DNA of 64,000 bases, taken from positions 4,712,001 to 4,776,000 of the forward strand of contig OZ024940.1 of assembly GCA_964017235.1 (NCBI GenBank), given 5' to 3'. Every line of letters starts with the position of its first letter. The stretch's first letter is position 1. Below, in pieces: positions 13,701-28,700 of the stretch. The notes under the pieces are model-generated. The model was given only the letters and a program-made list of their open reading frames with translations. It had not been told where the DNA came from and did not search any database. A program made the position numbers and the translations under genes. Origin of the DNA: Sabellastarte sp. h YS-2021 (lineage: Eukaryota > Annelida > Polychaeta > Sabellida > Sabellidae).

Positions 13701-16700
13701 GTCAAATCAAGATCACACAATGATGCTGCACACCCACACCCCCTAACCAATGATCCTACAAAGTATCAACTTCCTACACCTTACAGTTTTTTTTTAGATA
13801 TAGCCTGGACAAACTTTTTTCCAATGCCCGCTTGCCCATCCGGACATGGGTGAAAACAATACCCCAACAGCCCTTCAAGGCTGTGGGGTAAAAAAAAATA
13901 AAGACAATAAAAACACTGCTTTAACAGCAGTAATATCAGAGAACCTGATGGCATTTATAAGATTTTAAATCAAACTTCTTGACTTTTTACACCAACTTTT
14001 GAAACAAAAGAAATTGATAAGTTACTTACCTGAGTACTGGCACATCTAGAATGTTGGCCGTGTTGGTCAGATCAAAGTCCACATTCTGTACAATGAAAAG
14101 AGACATTAAGAGATGATACAGAAGGCAAGTACTCAGTGACCGACAGGCACATCCAGAATGTTGGACATGTTGGTCAGATCAAAGTCCACATTCTGTACAA
14201 TGAACAGAGACATTTAGAGATGATAGAGAAGGCAAGTATTCAGTGACCGACAAGCACATCCAGAATGTTGGACATATTGGTCAGATCAAAGTCCACATTC
14301 TGTACAATGAAAAGAGACATTAAGAGATGATACAGAAGGCAAGTACTCAGTGACCGACAGGCACATCCAGAATGTTGGACATGTTGGTCAGATCAAAGTC
14401 CACATTCTGTACAATGAACAGAGACATTTAGAGATGATAGAGAAGGCAAGTATTCAGTGACCGACAAGCACATCCAGAATGTTGGACATATTGGTCAGAT
14501 CAAAGTCCACATTCTGTACAATGAAAAGAGACATTAAGAGATGATACAGAAGGCAAGTATTCAGTGATACTTGTTGGGAGAAGGAACTGAACCCTAGTTC
14601 TGCGACAATGTTTGTAGAAGTTTGATAGTTCACTCGTTTACTGCCCCAAATTTGAAGTTTGGTTCAAATGTATGAAATTCGGACTTTTGCAAAATGTTTA
14701 CAAATCACCAACATCCCACCACATCCCAAAGGTTCCTATTTTCTTCTGTCTAAATAACCTGAATTTTAATGATTTATTTATTTATTTGGGGTTTTACGTC
14801 GCTTTCAACACTGTACAGGTCATATCACGATGGGTGGTTGGAAGGGCAGACCTGTTTGACCTCGAAGGAGGGGCCCAAGGTCAAGTCTGACCCTATCAGA
14901 AGATTCCTAGCCCATGATTTCCTATAAGTTAGTTTCATATTGCAAACCTCTAGGGTCAATAATAAGTGAGTTATAAGCACTTTTAAGTTTGGCTATCCTT
15001 GTTTGACCTTGAAGGGTCAAATCTGACCACATCAGAAGATGCCCAGGTCATGATTTCCTATAGGTTGGTTTCACATACCAAACCTCCAATAATAAGGGAG
15101 ATGTAGGCACTCTTAAAGTCCGTTACATGGGGTGCTTTGGCACTCTGTGGATGACCTTGAATGAAGAGCTTCAAAGTCAAATGTGTGCAAGCTTATAGAG
15201 GACATGTATATCTGTTATACATATCACCTATGAAGAGATTCGACCTTCTACTTATGAAAGAAATACCCAGGGCGGCCATCTTGTCTTTCAGAATCAGGCT
15301 AATTTCAGTCCCAAAGAAGCTTACCTCGTAATTAAGATATCCTGCAAATTTGGTGATGCTACTGATTAAGTTTTCCACTTAGAGCGTTAACATTGAAAAT
15401 CTCTCTACACGTGGCAGTCGCGGCGGCATACTGAACGCTAAACTGGTGGATCCAATGATTCCACATAATTCTTACACTTCGAAATTCATCCAAAAACACA
15501 GCAACCCCAGTATGTTATCAGTATTTCATAATCTACCAGTAATTCACTCTCTACTCAAATGACAACTGTTCTGTGATTTTGCTGTGACTTGCTGACTTAC
15601 CGGGGTGTTGAGGAAGAAGACATTGAGGCCTCCAATGATTGGAATCACTTTCACCAGGGGGCGCATCTGTACACGCAGCGTGCCCTGGATCTGAAAATTA
15701 AAAAAAAAATAAATCACACTACATGTCATGAAATGTATTGACACAAAATAAACTGTACACTTCAGCCATCTTGGAAGAAATCCACTGGGAACATGAATGA
15801 GCTTTATTATTTTTTCACTAGAGCACTTTCTGCCATAACTTTACCCTTGAAAGAGTTACCCTTGAAATTCTTACTGTAAAAAATTCATATTATTTTCATT
15901 TTGAAGACAGACTAAGTTGAGGTCAGTCTCAGAATAATATTAACACAGCTTTTGGATGACTTTATGATACCAAATAAGAAGCAAGATTACTCTTTCTATT
16001 CCAAATAATTCATTGTTTTATTCTTTTGTGAGCAAATTACTCTTTATAACCCTACTACAACCTCTAGTGTTAATGTTTTTATTTTCTTTTTATCCCATAC
16101 AGGAGTTAGTTATATGTATATGTTACTATCTTTTTTTTCTTTAATTAATCATTGTGGGAAATACACAACCTAACCATTCCAATGGAAAAATTCATAATTA
16201 TTTTGGCATTCACTTCATCAAAAAGACTATTTTGCCCATTTCATCCAAAGGACAGAAGAGTTGAAAATTAAATGAAATGGACAATTTTAGAGCTGGGTCA
16301 GAACATATACAAAGTTCAGGGTCTTATGTCTTGCTCAACAATCAGGGTCCTATAGGGACAGGCCCGCAGCATTCTCACTTGTGGGGGACAAACCCACACA
16401 CAGAGGTGACAGACTGGGATTAGATACCAAACTTGCTAACCCACTAGGCCACCGAGAACCTCTCTCCAATAGACAGAAACACTGCAACTATATAACCATG
16501 AAATGTGACCCATATAACCACATAATTAAGAAATAACCACATATTTAAATAACCAGATGCCTAACTTGCTAACCCACTAGGCCACCGAGGACTTCAGTTA
16601 TACATGCAGACTTGGCTGAATGTGTTAAGAAGAAATCAGTCACTTCTTCTACTGTGGAATGTCAGTCTGTTCTGCATATATTAACGTCCAAATGGAGCGT

Positions 16701-19700
16701 GTAGATTTACTGAAAGGCAAATTTCTCAAGGTCTCAGGAATACACAAACACATACCATACTTATCCGTATAAACACTCCCACCCTATTAAATGCCCCCAC
16801 CCCAGCCAGCACCTTTGCGATTCGGTGATTCTGAAAAACAGATGCCTTTTACTACTTCCTGAATCAAATTACCATTAACGGGAAACAAAGGAAATGGAAA
16901 CAAAACTTTTGCAGTTTTGATCATACAGTACAAATAAAATCTACAAAACTATGAGATAAATGGTCATAATTTCTTTAGATTTAAGATTTGTTTCCAATAT
17001 TTAATGTTCTCTGCTGTCAATCGAGAGGAAGTCTGGAAACTGTCCATTATCGCCCACAGCAGCTGGTCTCGAGAGCTGTTTTGTTGTGCCATTAATAGCC
17101 CCTCCTCCCCCCTGACAAAAATGCATCGCCCTGGGACATTTATACGAATAAATACGGTACTTGTACATCTGTGTACTTAACCTTGTCAGTGGCATTGGCT
17201 AGTCCATATTGTGATCTATTTATTGTGAGTGTTTACCTTTACAAATATGCATGGCAGTATATAATTTAATAATTTGATTTCTAAAGAGTTCATTTGGCTC
17301 TTTCTTGTACAATATTCCTAGTGGCTCATAATTCTGTTCAGCCTTCAGCATACTTTGTACTTTTTTTTTTAAGTTTAACTTGGAAGCTGTTAATTTTACT
17401 TTCCTAATTTACTTATTATTCTAGGTTTTATTTGGAACTGTTACTCGATCAAACCTCAAAGTCAAAGTTTAAGATTTCTTTTTATTATTCTGTCATATTC
17501 TTACATTCTTCGACCATTACTGTAATCACAAAATTCCCCTTTGTTTTGACAGACACTCACACTATCACAGTTTTATTTCACCATGAGTGAGTCTTATTAT
17601 AAGGGATCCTGATAATTAATTCCAATTAAAAAAAATTCACTGTGTAATTTTTTCTTGTTTATTTTTTTCAATGGACTTTCATAACTTGTGACATAGCATG
17701 ATGAGTACTATTGAATGCAATGGGCTACATTAGTACTTGGATGGGTGACTGTCTGAGTTCTAAGTCAAGTATCGGATGTATCTGAATTGGTTTCTGTCAC
17801 CCAACTTTCAAAAATTCTAGTGCCTTCCGAGATCTGCTGTCAGTGTCCCACCACTGATGCCTTTGCAGCTCACACCAGCAGATCAAAAGACTTTTTCAGC
17901 CTTGTTTTCTTTTTCAATATTCTCATGAGGGACAGGGTGGTCTAGTGGAGCAGCACACTTCCCTCCCACTCCTTAGGTTCGGGGTTTGATCCTCAGCCAA
18001 AACCCTAAAGTGGGAAAGCCGATAGTTGCTTGCCAGAGCTCAATGGTATTCAGTGCAGAATCTTGAACAGTAACAAGTATCCTCTGCTTCCCTCTATCCC
18101 CTCAACTAGCCGCTGTGACATAACCCTACAGAGTGTGTTGAAAGTGGAGTTATAAACCCAAAAAGAATCAGTGGAGAATTGAATCCTACATATATAGATA
18201 ATATATAAAATTGGCTGACATTTATACAAACACCCTTTTATTGCTGGTTAGCTGTTGTGTTATTGCCGAGTTGGCTGCACATTTATGTGTGGCATTAAGT
18301 GGATTGCTCCCCAGTGTGAAGTCAGATGGGATCTGTCTGTCGCCTGACAAGCCTTGTAGTTTGTTATTATAGTTTTTGTGGCAGCCATTTCATTCAGCTG
18401 TTTAATGATTTACGAGTCTGGTTGATAGGAATATCAATTGCTCATAAGCTCTTTATTGTCACCATTACGAGCAGTAGGTTATATTACAAAACAGGCAATA
18501 TTCGAGGGTTGTACATGAAAGGATGTTCTGAACATGTAAAATTCTATATTTCCCTCAGCTGTTGTATGATTTACAACGCCAATTTATGGCCACATCCACT
18601 TGCTCATTTGTGTTTTTTTTTCATAGAAATAGTGACTTGTCATACACAACAAGAGCATTCAAAGAGCACATACTAGTACTTAGGCCCAACACATCCAATA
18701 TTTCTCATCAGTGCAAGTAAGGAAAGTTATATGGAGTATGAATATAAAGTAATCAGATTTGAACATTTGACTTACTATTGGGTTTAAGAGACTTAAATTT
18801 CCTCAGAATGACATATCAGCAGTTTATTGGTCATAATGTGAGATCATTGCAGGGAGGGGGGCGTCTACAAAAACATGGGTGAAACAGATCATGATACTGG
18901 TAATTCTACCTGTAATCGTGGGCTAAAGGTCAAAGTTGGGGACAAGTTCTCAGCTTGAACCCACACAGAGGTGACAGCCTGTGATTAGATGCTGTTATCA
19001 TTGAGAAAAAATAGTAATCTGACCAGTAAAGACGTGTTGTCAGCCAAAGCAGTTTTAGGAGATGGTTGAAGCGTGACATACAGAGTATTTCAAGCCATAT
19101 AAGGTCAAATCTGACCACACCAAAAGATTCCCAGCCCATGATTTCCTATATGTTGGTTTACCACCCCAAACCTCTAGGACCAATAATAAGGGAGTTATAA
19201 GCACTTTTAGTTTGGCTTTCCCCATTTAACCTTGAAGGAGAGGTCCAAGGTCAAATCTTACCACATCAGAAGATTCACAGCACATGATTTCCTATAGGTT
19301 GGTTTCACATGGCAAACCTCTAGGACCAATAATAAGGGAGATATAGGCACTTTTAAAGTCTGCCATGTGGGGTACTTTGGCACTCTGTGAATGACCTTGA
19401 ATTAAGAGCTTCAAGGTCAAATGTCTGCAAGGTTGTAGAGGACATGTATATCTGTTATACATATGACCTATGAAGAGATTAAAAAATTTTACCTATGAGA
19501 AACAGCCAGTAGAAAAATGTAGATACTTTTCAAAGAAATGTCTGCGGCGGCCATCTTGTTTTTCAGAATGAGTCTAATTTCAGTCTCTGAGAAGCTTACC
19601 CCCCAATGAAGACATCCTAAAAATTTGGTGAACGTAGTTGGTGTAGTTTTCCTCTGAGAGTGTTAACACCAAAAATCTCTCTAAAAATGACCTTGGTGAG

Positions 19701-22700
19701 GTACTTTGGATGACCTCTGGATGACTTTCAATGAAGAGCTTCAAGGTCAAATTTTTGCATGCTTACAGAGGACATATATATGTATTACATATACCAGCCA
19801 TAGGACTTTCTGTATATGAGAACTGCGCCAAAATGTGAAAAAATGGCCAAAATCTGACCTTTAAGACCCCACCAGTGACCTTGAAATTGAAGGTCAAGGT
19901 CATAAAAAATAGCGTTCGTTTCAATGCCCATATGTACCCATATACCAACTTTGAAAGTTCTAACTAAAATATTTTTTAAGTTATCACGTCCAAAAGGAAA
20001 TCTCTGCGGCAGCAGCAACGGCATGACTGTACTGAATCCTCAGTATCTCCGAATTCCGTCCGGGGATACAATAATTCATTACTCTGTTCAGTTCCACAAA
20101 CCTGGAGATCCTTGATGCCAGCAGTGATGCCTCTCACAGCCACCTTGATATCCGAGTCACTCATGTAACTGGAGACAGAGAGAAAGAAAACAGGAAAAAG
20201 TACAGACTCAAAGTACACCACAACACAACAGAGAGAAACAGACTGGGGGAGTGGGGGACAAAAAGGTATTCAACTGAAAAATATGTACATCACTGAAACA
20301 AGAGGAGAGTGCCCGTGAACGGGCACTGTGTCAGCTGACTGAGTGTTTTTGATTTGTGAAGGTGATTAGAGGACAGAATAATTATCAGGAAAAGGGCTGT
20401 ACAGAAATACAGTAAATGGTAACTGAACAGCAAGTTCGAAAGAAATTCCGAAGCTGACAGAAGAAAAGGATAAAAAAGTTGTGCCCTGTAAATGGTATTA
20501 TGAAGGAAAATAACAAGGTAATTGTTTAAGTGTAAAAAATAGGTTAAAACATATTTAAAGAAATACTACAAATGCAATATCCTCGTTCGACCTTGAAGAA
20601 GGGGTCCAAGGTCAAATCTAACCACACAAATACATTCCCAGCCCATGATTTCCTATGGTTTACCATTCCAAACCTCTAGGACCAATTATAAATGAGTTAT
20701 AAGCACTTTTAAGCTTGGCTGTCCTCATTTGACCTTGAAGGATGGGTCCAAAGGTCAAATCTGACCATACCAAAAGATTCCGAGCCAATGATTTCCTATG
20801 GGATGGTTTACCCTCCCAAATCTCTGTCACCAATAATAAGCGAGTTGTAGGCACTTTCAATTTTCGCTATCCTCATTTGACCTTGAAGGAGGGTTCCAAG
20901 GTCAAATCGGACCATATCAACAGATTCACAGCCCATGATTTCCTACAGGTCGGTTTATCATCCCAAACCTCTGGGACCAATAATAAGCGAGTTATAAGCA
21001 CTTTTAAGTTTGGCTATCCTTGTTTGACCTTGAAGGAGGGGTCATTGAAGGTCAAATCTGACCACACCAAAAGATTCCCACCCCATGATATCCTACAGGT
21101 CGGTTTATCATCCCAAACCTCTAGGATCAATAATAAGGGAGATATAAGCACTTTTCATGACTGACAAAAAACACCTGTGGCGGCCATCTTGTTTCTCAAA
21201 ATGAGGCCAAAAATATTCCCAGACAACATTTTATGGTTATTAATATATACTGCAAACTTAAGAAAGCTAGCTATAATATTTTTTTTCATCAGAGCAGTAA
21301 TGGTGAAATCTCTCTCTACACACTGCTGCTATCCAGTGGATACAATGATTTACTAAACAGTGAGAACCTGAAAGTAGCTATTGCTCAGCTATGCCATGAC
21401 ATAGAGGTCTGCAATTTCACTATGTTATAGCTGACCAAAAATTCTGTGAATAACATATTTAACAAATTACTCTAAATGTAATAGTTTTCAAGTTACAACT
21501 GATTTACTCAACAGTGAGAACCTCAAAGGAACTATTACTCAGCTATGCAATGAGCTACATGTCTGAAATTTTACTATGTTATAGCTAACCCAAAAGTAGG
21601 TGAACAACATATTTAAGCAAACTACTGTAAATGCAATAGTTTTCAAGCTACAACTGATTTACTCAATATGTGAGAACCTGAAAATAGCTATTGCTCCGCT
21701 ATGCCATGAGCTATAGGTCTGTAATTTCACTATGTTATAGCTGACCCAAAAGTAGGTGAACAATATATTTTAACAAAATACTCCAAATGCAATATTTTTC
21801 AAGTTATAGCTGATTTACTCAACAGTCAGTACCTGAGAATAGCTATTGCTCAGTTGTGCCATGAGCTATAGGTCTACAATTTCACTATGTTATAGCTGAC
21901 CCAAAAGTAGCTGAATAACATATTTGCATAAATTTCTGTAAATGCAATAGTTTTCCAATTATAACTGATTTACTCAACAGTGAGAACTTCAAAGTAGCTA
22001 CTACTCAGCTATGAAATGAGCCACAGGTCTGAAACTTCACTATGTTATAGCTGACCCCAAAATAGGTGAATAACATATTGAAACAAAATACTCTAAATGC
22101 AATAGTTTTCAAGTTATAAGTGATTTACTCAACAGTGATAACCTAAAAGTAGCTATTACTCAGCTATGCTATGAGCTACAGGTCTGAAATTTTACTATGT
22201 TATAGCTGGCCCGAAAGTAGCTGAATAACATATTTATACGAAATTCTCTAAATGCAATAGTTTTTAAGTTACAAGTGATTTTACTCATGATGGAAGTTAC
22301 TGAAAAGCCCAAAAGTAGCTATTACTCACTTAGCTATTGAGACAGACACCCAACTTACTCACCATATTGTAGCTATGAAAAAAGTAGCTGAATAACATAT
22401 TTTAACAAAATGCTCTAAATGCAACACTTTTCAAGTTATAAGTGATTTACTCAACAGTGATAACCTAAAAGTAGCTATTACTCAGCTATGCCATGAGCTA
22501 CAGGTCTGAAATTTTACTATGTTATAGCTGACCCAAAAGTAGCTGAATAACATATTTATACGAAATTCTCTAAATGCAATAGTTTTCAAGTTATAAGCGA
22601 TTTACTCAACAGTGATAACCTAAAAGTAGCTATTACTCAGCTATGCCATGAGCTACAGGTCTGAAATTTCACTATGTTATAGCTGGCCCAAAAGTAGCTG

Positions 22701-25700
22701 AATAAGATATTTATACGAAATTCTCTAAATGCAATAGTTTTTAAGTTACAAGTGATTTTACTCATAATGGAAGTTACTGAAAAGCCCAAAAGTAGCTATT
22801 ACTCACTTAGCTATTGAGACAGACACCCAACTTACTCACCATATTGTAGCTATGAAAAAAGTAGCTGAACAACATATTTTCACAAAATGCTGTAAATGCA
22901 ACACTTTTGAAGTTATAAGTGATTTAGTACATGATTTCATGAATTTTAATGCATTAAAAATTATTAAAAAAATTTATTAAAAAAAAAGTAAGACAGATCC
23001 AGGTCTCATACTCACACAAGAGAATCTACCTCTGGCCTAGTACATATATGCAAGATATGAGAGAAATCCCTGCAATAGTCGCTGAGAAAATTGTGATAAA
23101 AAGTTGAAATTTTCACACTTTTGGTGGGGGTACCCCTCTTGTAATGTCTCTAGCAAACAGACGAACACACAGATTTGCATGCCTTGAACAATTTTTCATC
23201 CTCGATAGATAAGGTATCTTTTAAAAAAAAAAGCACGTCTCTAGGCCTTGTAGTTTTGGAGAAGAAGTTGTTCACGCGGACGCGGACGCCCACGCCGCAC
23301 AGTGATGACATAATGTCAGCTGACTGACAAGTCAGCTGACATAAAAACAGAGTGAAGTATCTACACTAGACATGATCGGAGAAAATAAAATGTAGTTAGT
23401 AGTGCAGTGGCACGGCCGTTTGTACAGACTCGATTATCACCCACCTTGGAGCGATTAATCATTTGATTTAACTTACAGGGATTTCTGAGCAATATTTTAT
23501 TATAGAATATCCAAATTAGAAAATGCGAGGTCACTGAATTCTGTGGGATTTCCTAGCAATATTTTAACATAGAATATGAAATTTAGATTTCCGCTGGATT
23601 TCCTGTAAGATTTCCTTGGCCAGTGAGCAGTCAAAACATCTGTATACATGCATCTATTATGTACATCGGAAATGTTTTGAATGGTTGCCATGATGAGTGA
23701 TAATATAAGCTAGCAAATAGAGGTGAAATCTGGAAAAAAAATGGCGAGTTTTTATTATACTTTCTTTAAAATTAATGAATTCTACATGTTGTAAAGTATT
23801 TTATTTTACTAGTGGCGTGAAAATAGGGGTTTAACTTGGGGAGTGATTCCATGTGGTTAGACTCGATGCATCAAAGGTGATGCCACCATCGATCAATGCA
23901 TCGAACAGACCACTAATCATCCCAGCTATAGTAGTTCTGGCTAACTTCCTTATGTACAGTACATCATACATAAGTAGTAACTAGAACCTCCAAGATCCAC
24001 TCTAAAATATTTCATTTCTCTGGCTGGATCAATGACCTTGTGAAGGGAAAGGTCAAAACTTGAAGTTCTGATAAATACTCAAAAGACTGGTTTCTGCTAT
24101 GATAACTGACAAGACCTCGTGAAAGGTCAAATTAACTGTGAACTTACCTGATTTCCAAATCCATGATGATTTCGTCTCTTTTCACATTGTCAATGTACAC
24201 TTTCACTCCTCCAATCCTTGGCGGCTGTAACCATAGAAACAAGTGTGTAAAATTACACATCAGAAATCTGATGGACTTGAACAGAGATGCTGAAAAAGTA
24301 TGTCCGGGTAACACCTAAAATGGAAAAACTGGAAATCTCATTTTACTTAAGCAGAACCCAATTTGTTCACTGTTGAGTACCTCAGGGGCCGTATTCACAA
24401 AAGGGATCAACCTCAAGTTGAGCTGAACATCAGCTCAAGTTTACTATAAACAGCTGTAAACTTGAACTGATTTTTTGGCTCAACTTGAGCTCGATCCCTT
24501 TTGTTGAATACCAACCCAGTGGCCTAGTGCTTGGCAAGTTTGGTTATCACCTCGATGTGGGCTCAACTCCCACAAGTGGCAATTCTGAGGGATTGTCCCA
24601 ATATGACCCTGGCTCTTGAACAGGATGCAAAACCCCATCTTTGGGAGATGGAGACTGTGGTTGGATAATGGAAGATTAGTAATAATAATTGCGGTAGGGA
24701 AATACAAATTTGGAACAGTGGAAATGAGTTCACAAAACTGACAACATGGATAATACAAGGTTGGATAACAGAGGTTGCATTGTATTAGATACGAATTTGG
24801 GAGATTTGAAATGACTTTTATAAAATCGACCATATATGGATTACAGAGTCAGAAATTCCATTATGGTTTGTCTTGTGTGTATTAAGTTGGTTTTATTTAA
24901 AGACATATGGTACGTCCACCCACATAAGTCATTTATATTCTAAAGTGGAATGTGAACTCAAACATAGGCTCAGGCGTAAACAAAGTATACAAGAAGGGGT
25001 TCACTATGTTTGTTTTGTTGTTGTTTTTTTTTTGCATAGAATTTGATAGAAAGTAAAAACGTCAACTGTCATAAGACACACTATGTACCGTAAAACAGTA
25101 TTTAAAGCTTAACCCTTGTCACTAAGATTTATTTGCTGTTTTATGGGGCATTCCACAGCCAGGGTCATATTGTGATGGGTAGTTTACGGGTGGAGGAACC
25201 AGAGCATACTAATTGGTCAAGATTCTGCACTGTAAACCACCGGGCATCGGCAAGTAACTACCAACTTTCCAACATGAAGCGCCCGGGCAGAGATTCGAAC
25301 TGGCGACCCTAGAAGTTGAAGGAGAGAATATTACAGTAAAACATGCAAGCAAGCTATATATCCATCTTTAGACTGTTACGATTCTAGACCAAAAGAAACA
25401 TTTTAAAACCTTATTTAGTTCCCTATATACTCTTCATGAGAGCTGGCACAATAACTTGGCGAAATAATTCATAATTTTACGGATAAAAATCAGTTTTGCC
25501 CAGGAGTGTAACTTCCTAAATCAAGTGAATTTAACATGGAGTCTGACTGGTTTTATTGTAGATGTTTGTTTACTTGTACCCTTGAGACACAGAGAATAGT
25601 ATGACTGTAGGAGTGACATGCTGCCTTTTTTTAACACAAGCCTATCACATGACTTTGGTGAATAAAAACCAATTATCTTCAATTGGAAAAAAAAATCAAA

Positions 25701-28700
25701 ACAGAAAGACTTACCAAAATATAATTGTTTTATGTTTTTCAAACATGAGTGAAAAAGATTAACTAGAGGATCGCTCGCAAAAAAAAAAGATAATGTTTTT
25801 GCATAGCAAAAACAAAGCGTCCCGAAAAGGATATAAAGGTGAGTGCTAAAGTATTAAGAAAATGCTTCGTTTCTAGCCTTATACTGTTGTGGCAACCAAA
25901 GTCAGCGCAGTCTGCTCTATCTAGCACGGTTTTCACGATATAAGCATTTTTGTGTTTTGCAAAAAATAAAAAAATTAAAAATGTCCGCTATATTTGGCGA
26001 GACAAAAATATTTTGAAAATTGGCATGGCTACTCTGCACAGATACCCAGCAGGTCCAAAATTTTGTTGAGTTCGCTCCATATAGCACAGTTTTCGAGATA
26101 TAAGCATTTTTGTGTTTTGCAAAAACTTTGAAAATTCAAAATGGCCACCATTTTTGGGGAGACAAAAATTTTTGTCAAGACCACTGCCGTGGTGTGTATC
26201 TCCCGCCGAGCATTAAAGCAGAAGAAATAGCTTTTCCGAGATATTCACAATTTTTCATTTTCGTGTGTGAAAGGTCTTCCAAAAGTAGGTGAATGAGTTA
26301 TTTGAGAAAAATTGGCTATCTGCAATACTATTAAGAGATAATTCACATTTACTCATTTTGAGTAGGTGAGTAATTATCTATGGGTCTGAAACTTCACCAA
26401 GTGAAAGCTCTCCTAAAAGTAGGTGAATGAGTTATTTGAGAAAAATTGGCTATCTGCAATACTTTTAGAGATAATTCGCATTTACTCATTTTGAGTAGGT
26501 GAGTAATTAGATATGGGTCTGAAACTTCACCATGTGAAAGCTCTCCCACAAGTAGATGAATGAGTATTTGATAAAAATTGGGTATCCGCAATACTTTTAC
26601 AGATAATTAGCATTTACTCATTTTGAGTAGGTGAATAAATAGCTATGGGTCCGAAACTTCACAGAGTGAAAGCTCTGCCAAAAGTAGGTGAATGAGTTAT
26701 TTGAGAAAAATTGGCTATCTGCAATACTTTTAGAGATAATTCGCATTTACTCATTTTGAGTAGACGAGTAATTAGCTATGGGTCTGAAACTTCACCAAGT
26801 GAAAGCTCTCCCAAAAGTAGGTGAATGATTAATTTGAGAAAAATTGGCTATCTGCAATACTTTTAGAGATAATTCGCATTTACTCATTTTGAGTAGGTGA
26901 GTAATTAGCTATGGGTCTGAAACTTCACCAAGTGAAAGCTCTCCCAAAAGTAGGTGAATGAGTTATTTGAGAAAAATTGGCTATCTGCAATACTTTTACA
27001 GATAATTCGCATTTACTCATTTTGAGTAGGTGAGTAATTAGCTATGGGTCTGAAACTTCACCAAGTGAAAGCTCTCCCAAAAGTAGGTGAATGATTAATT
27101 TGACAAAAATTGGCTATCTGCAATACTTTATGAGATAATTCGCATTTACTCATTTTGAGTAGGTGAGTAATTAGCTATGGGTCTGAAACTTCACCAAGTG
27201 AAAGCTCTCCCAAAAGTAGGTGAATGAGTTATTTGAGAAAAATTGGCTATCTGCAATACTTTTAGAGATAATTCACATTTACTCATTTTGAGTAGGTGAA
27301 TAATTAGCTATGGGTCTGAAACTTCACCAAGTGAAAGCTCTCCCAAAAGTAGGTGAATGAGTTATTTTAGAAAAATTGGCTATCTGCAATACTTTTAGAG
27401 ATAATTCGCATTTACTCATTTTGAGTAGGTGAGTAATTAGCTATGGGTCTGAAACTTCACCAAGTGAAAGCTCTCCCAAAAGTAGGTGAATGAGTTATTT
27501 GAGAAAAATTGGCTATCTGCAATACTTTTAGAGATAATTCGCATTTACTCATTTTGAGTAGTTGAGTAATTAGCTATGGGTCTGAAACTTCACGAAGTGA
27601 AAGCTCTCCCAAAAGTAGGTGAATGAGTTATTTGAGAAAAATTGGCTATCTGCAATACTTTTAGAGATAATTCGCATTTACTCATTTTGAGTAGGTGAGT
27701 AATTAGCTATGGGTCTGAAACTTCACAGAGTGAAAGCTCTCCCAAAAGTAGGTGATGGAGTTATTTGAGAAAAATTGGCTATCTGCAATACTTTTAGAGA
27801 TAATTCGCATTTACTCATTTTGAGTAGGTGAGTAATTAGCTATGGGTCTGAAACTTCACCAAGTGAAAGCTCTCCCAAAAGTTGGTGAATGATTAATTTG
27901 ACAAAAATTGGCTATCTGCAATACTTTATGAGATAATTCACATTTACTCATTTTGAGTAGGTGAGTAATTAGCTATGGGTCTGAAACTTCACCAAGTGAA
28001 AGCTCTCCCAAAAGTAGGTGAATGAGTTATTTGAGAAAAATTGGCTATCTGCAATACTTTTAGAGATAATTCGCATTTACTCATTTTGAGTAGGTGAGTA
28101 ATTAGCTATGGGTCTGAAACTTCACCAAGTGAAAGCTCTCCCAAAAGTAGGTGAATGAGTTATTTGAGAAAAATTGGCTATCTGCAATACTTTTAGAGAT
28201 AATTCGCATTTACTCATTTTGAGTAGGTGAGTAATTAGCTATGGGTCTGAAACTTCACCAAGTGAAAGCTCTCCCAAAAGTAGGTGAATGAGTTATTTGA
28301 GAAAAATTGGCTATCTGCAATACTTTTAGAGATAATTCGCATTTACTCATTTTGAGTAGGTGAGTAATTAGCTATGGGTCTGAAACTTCACCATGTGAAA
28401 GCTCTCCCACAAGTAGATGAATGAGTTATTTGATAAAAATTGGGTATCCACAATACTTTTACAGATAATTAGCATTTACTCATTTTGAGTAGGTAAATAA
28501 TTAGCTATGGGTCTGAAACTTCACCATGTGAAAGCTCTCCCAAAAGTAGGTGAATGAGTTATTTGAGAAAAATTGGCTATCTGCAATACTTTTAGAAATA
28601 ATTCACATTTACTCATTTTGAGTAGGTGAATAATTGGCTATGGGTCTGAAACTTCACCATGTGAAAGCTCTTCCAAAAGTAGGTGAATGAGTTATTTGAG

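Noticed and set aside
14140-14565. Four additional functional E-Syt exons
   Set aside because: Copies lack a usable donor and run into TGA, so I treat them as duplicated exon remnants.
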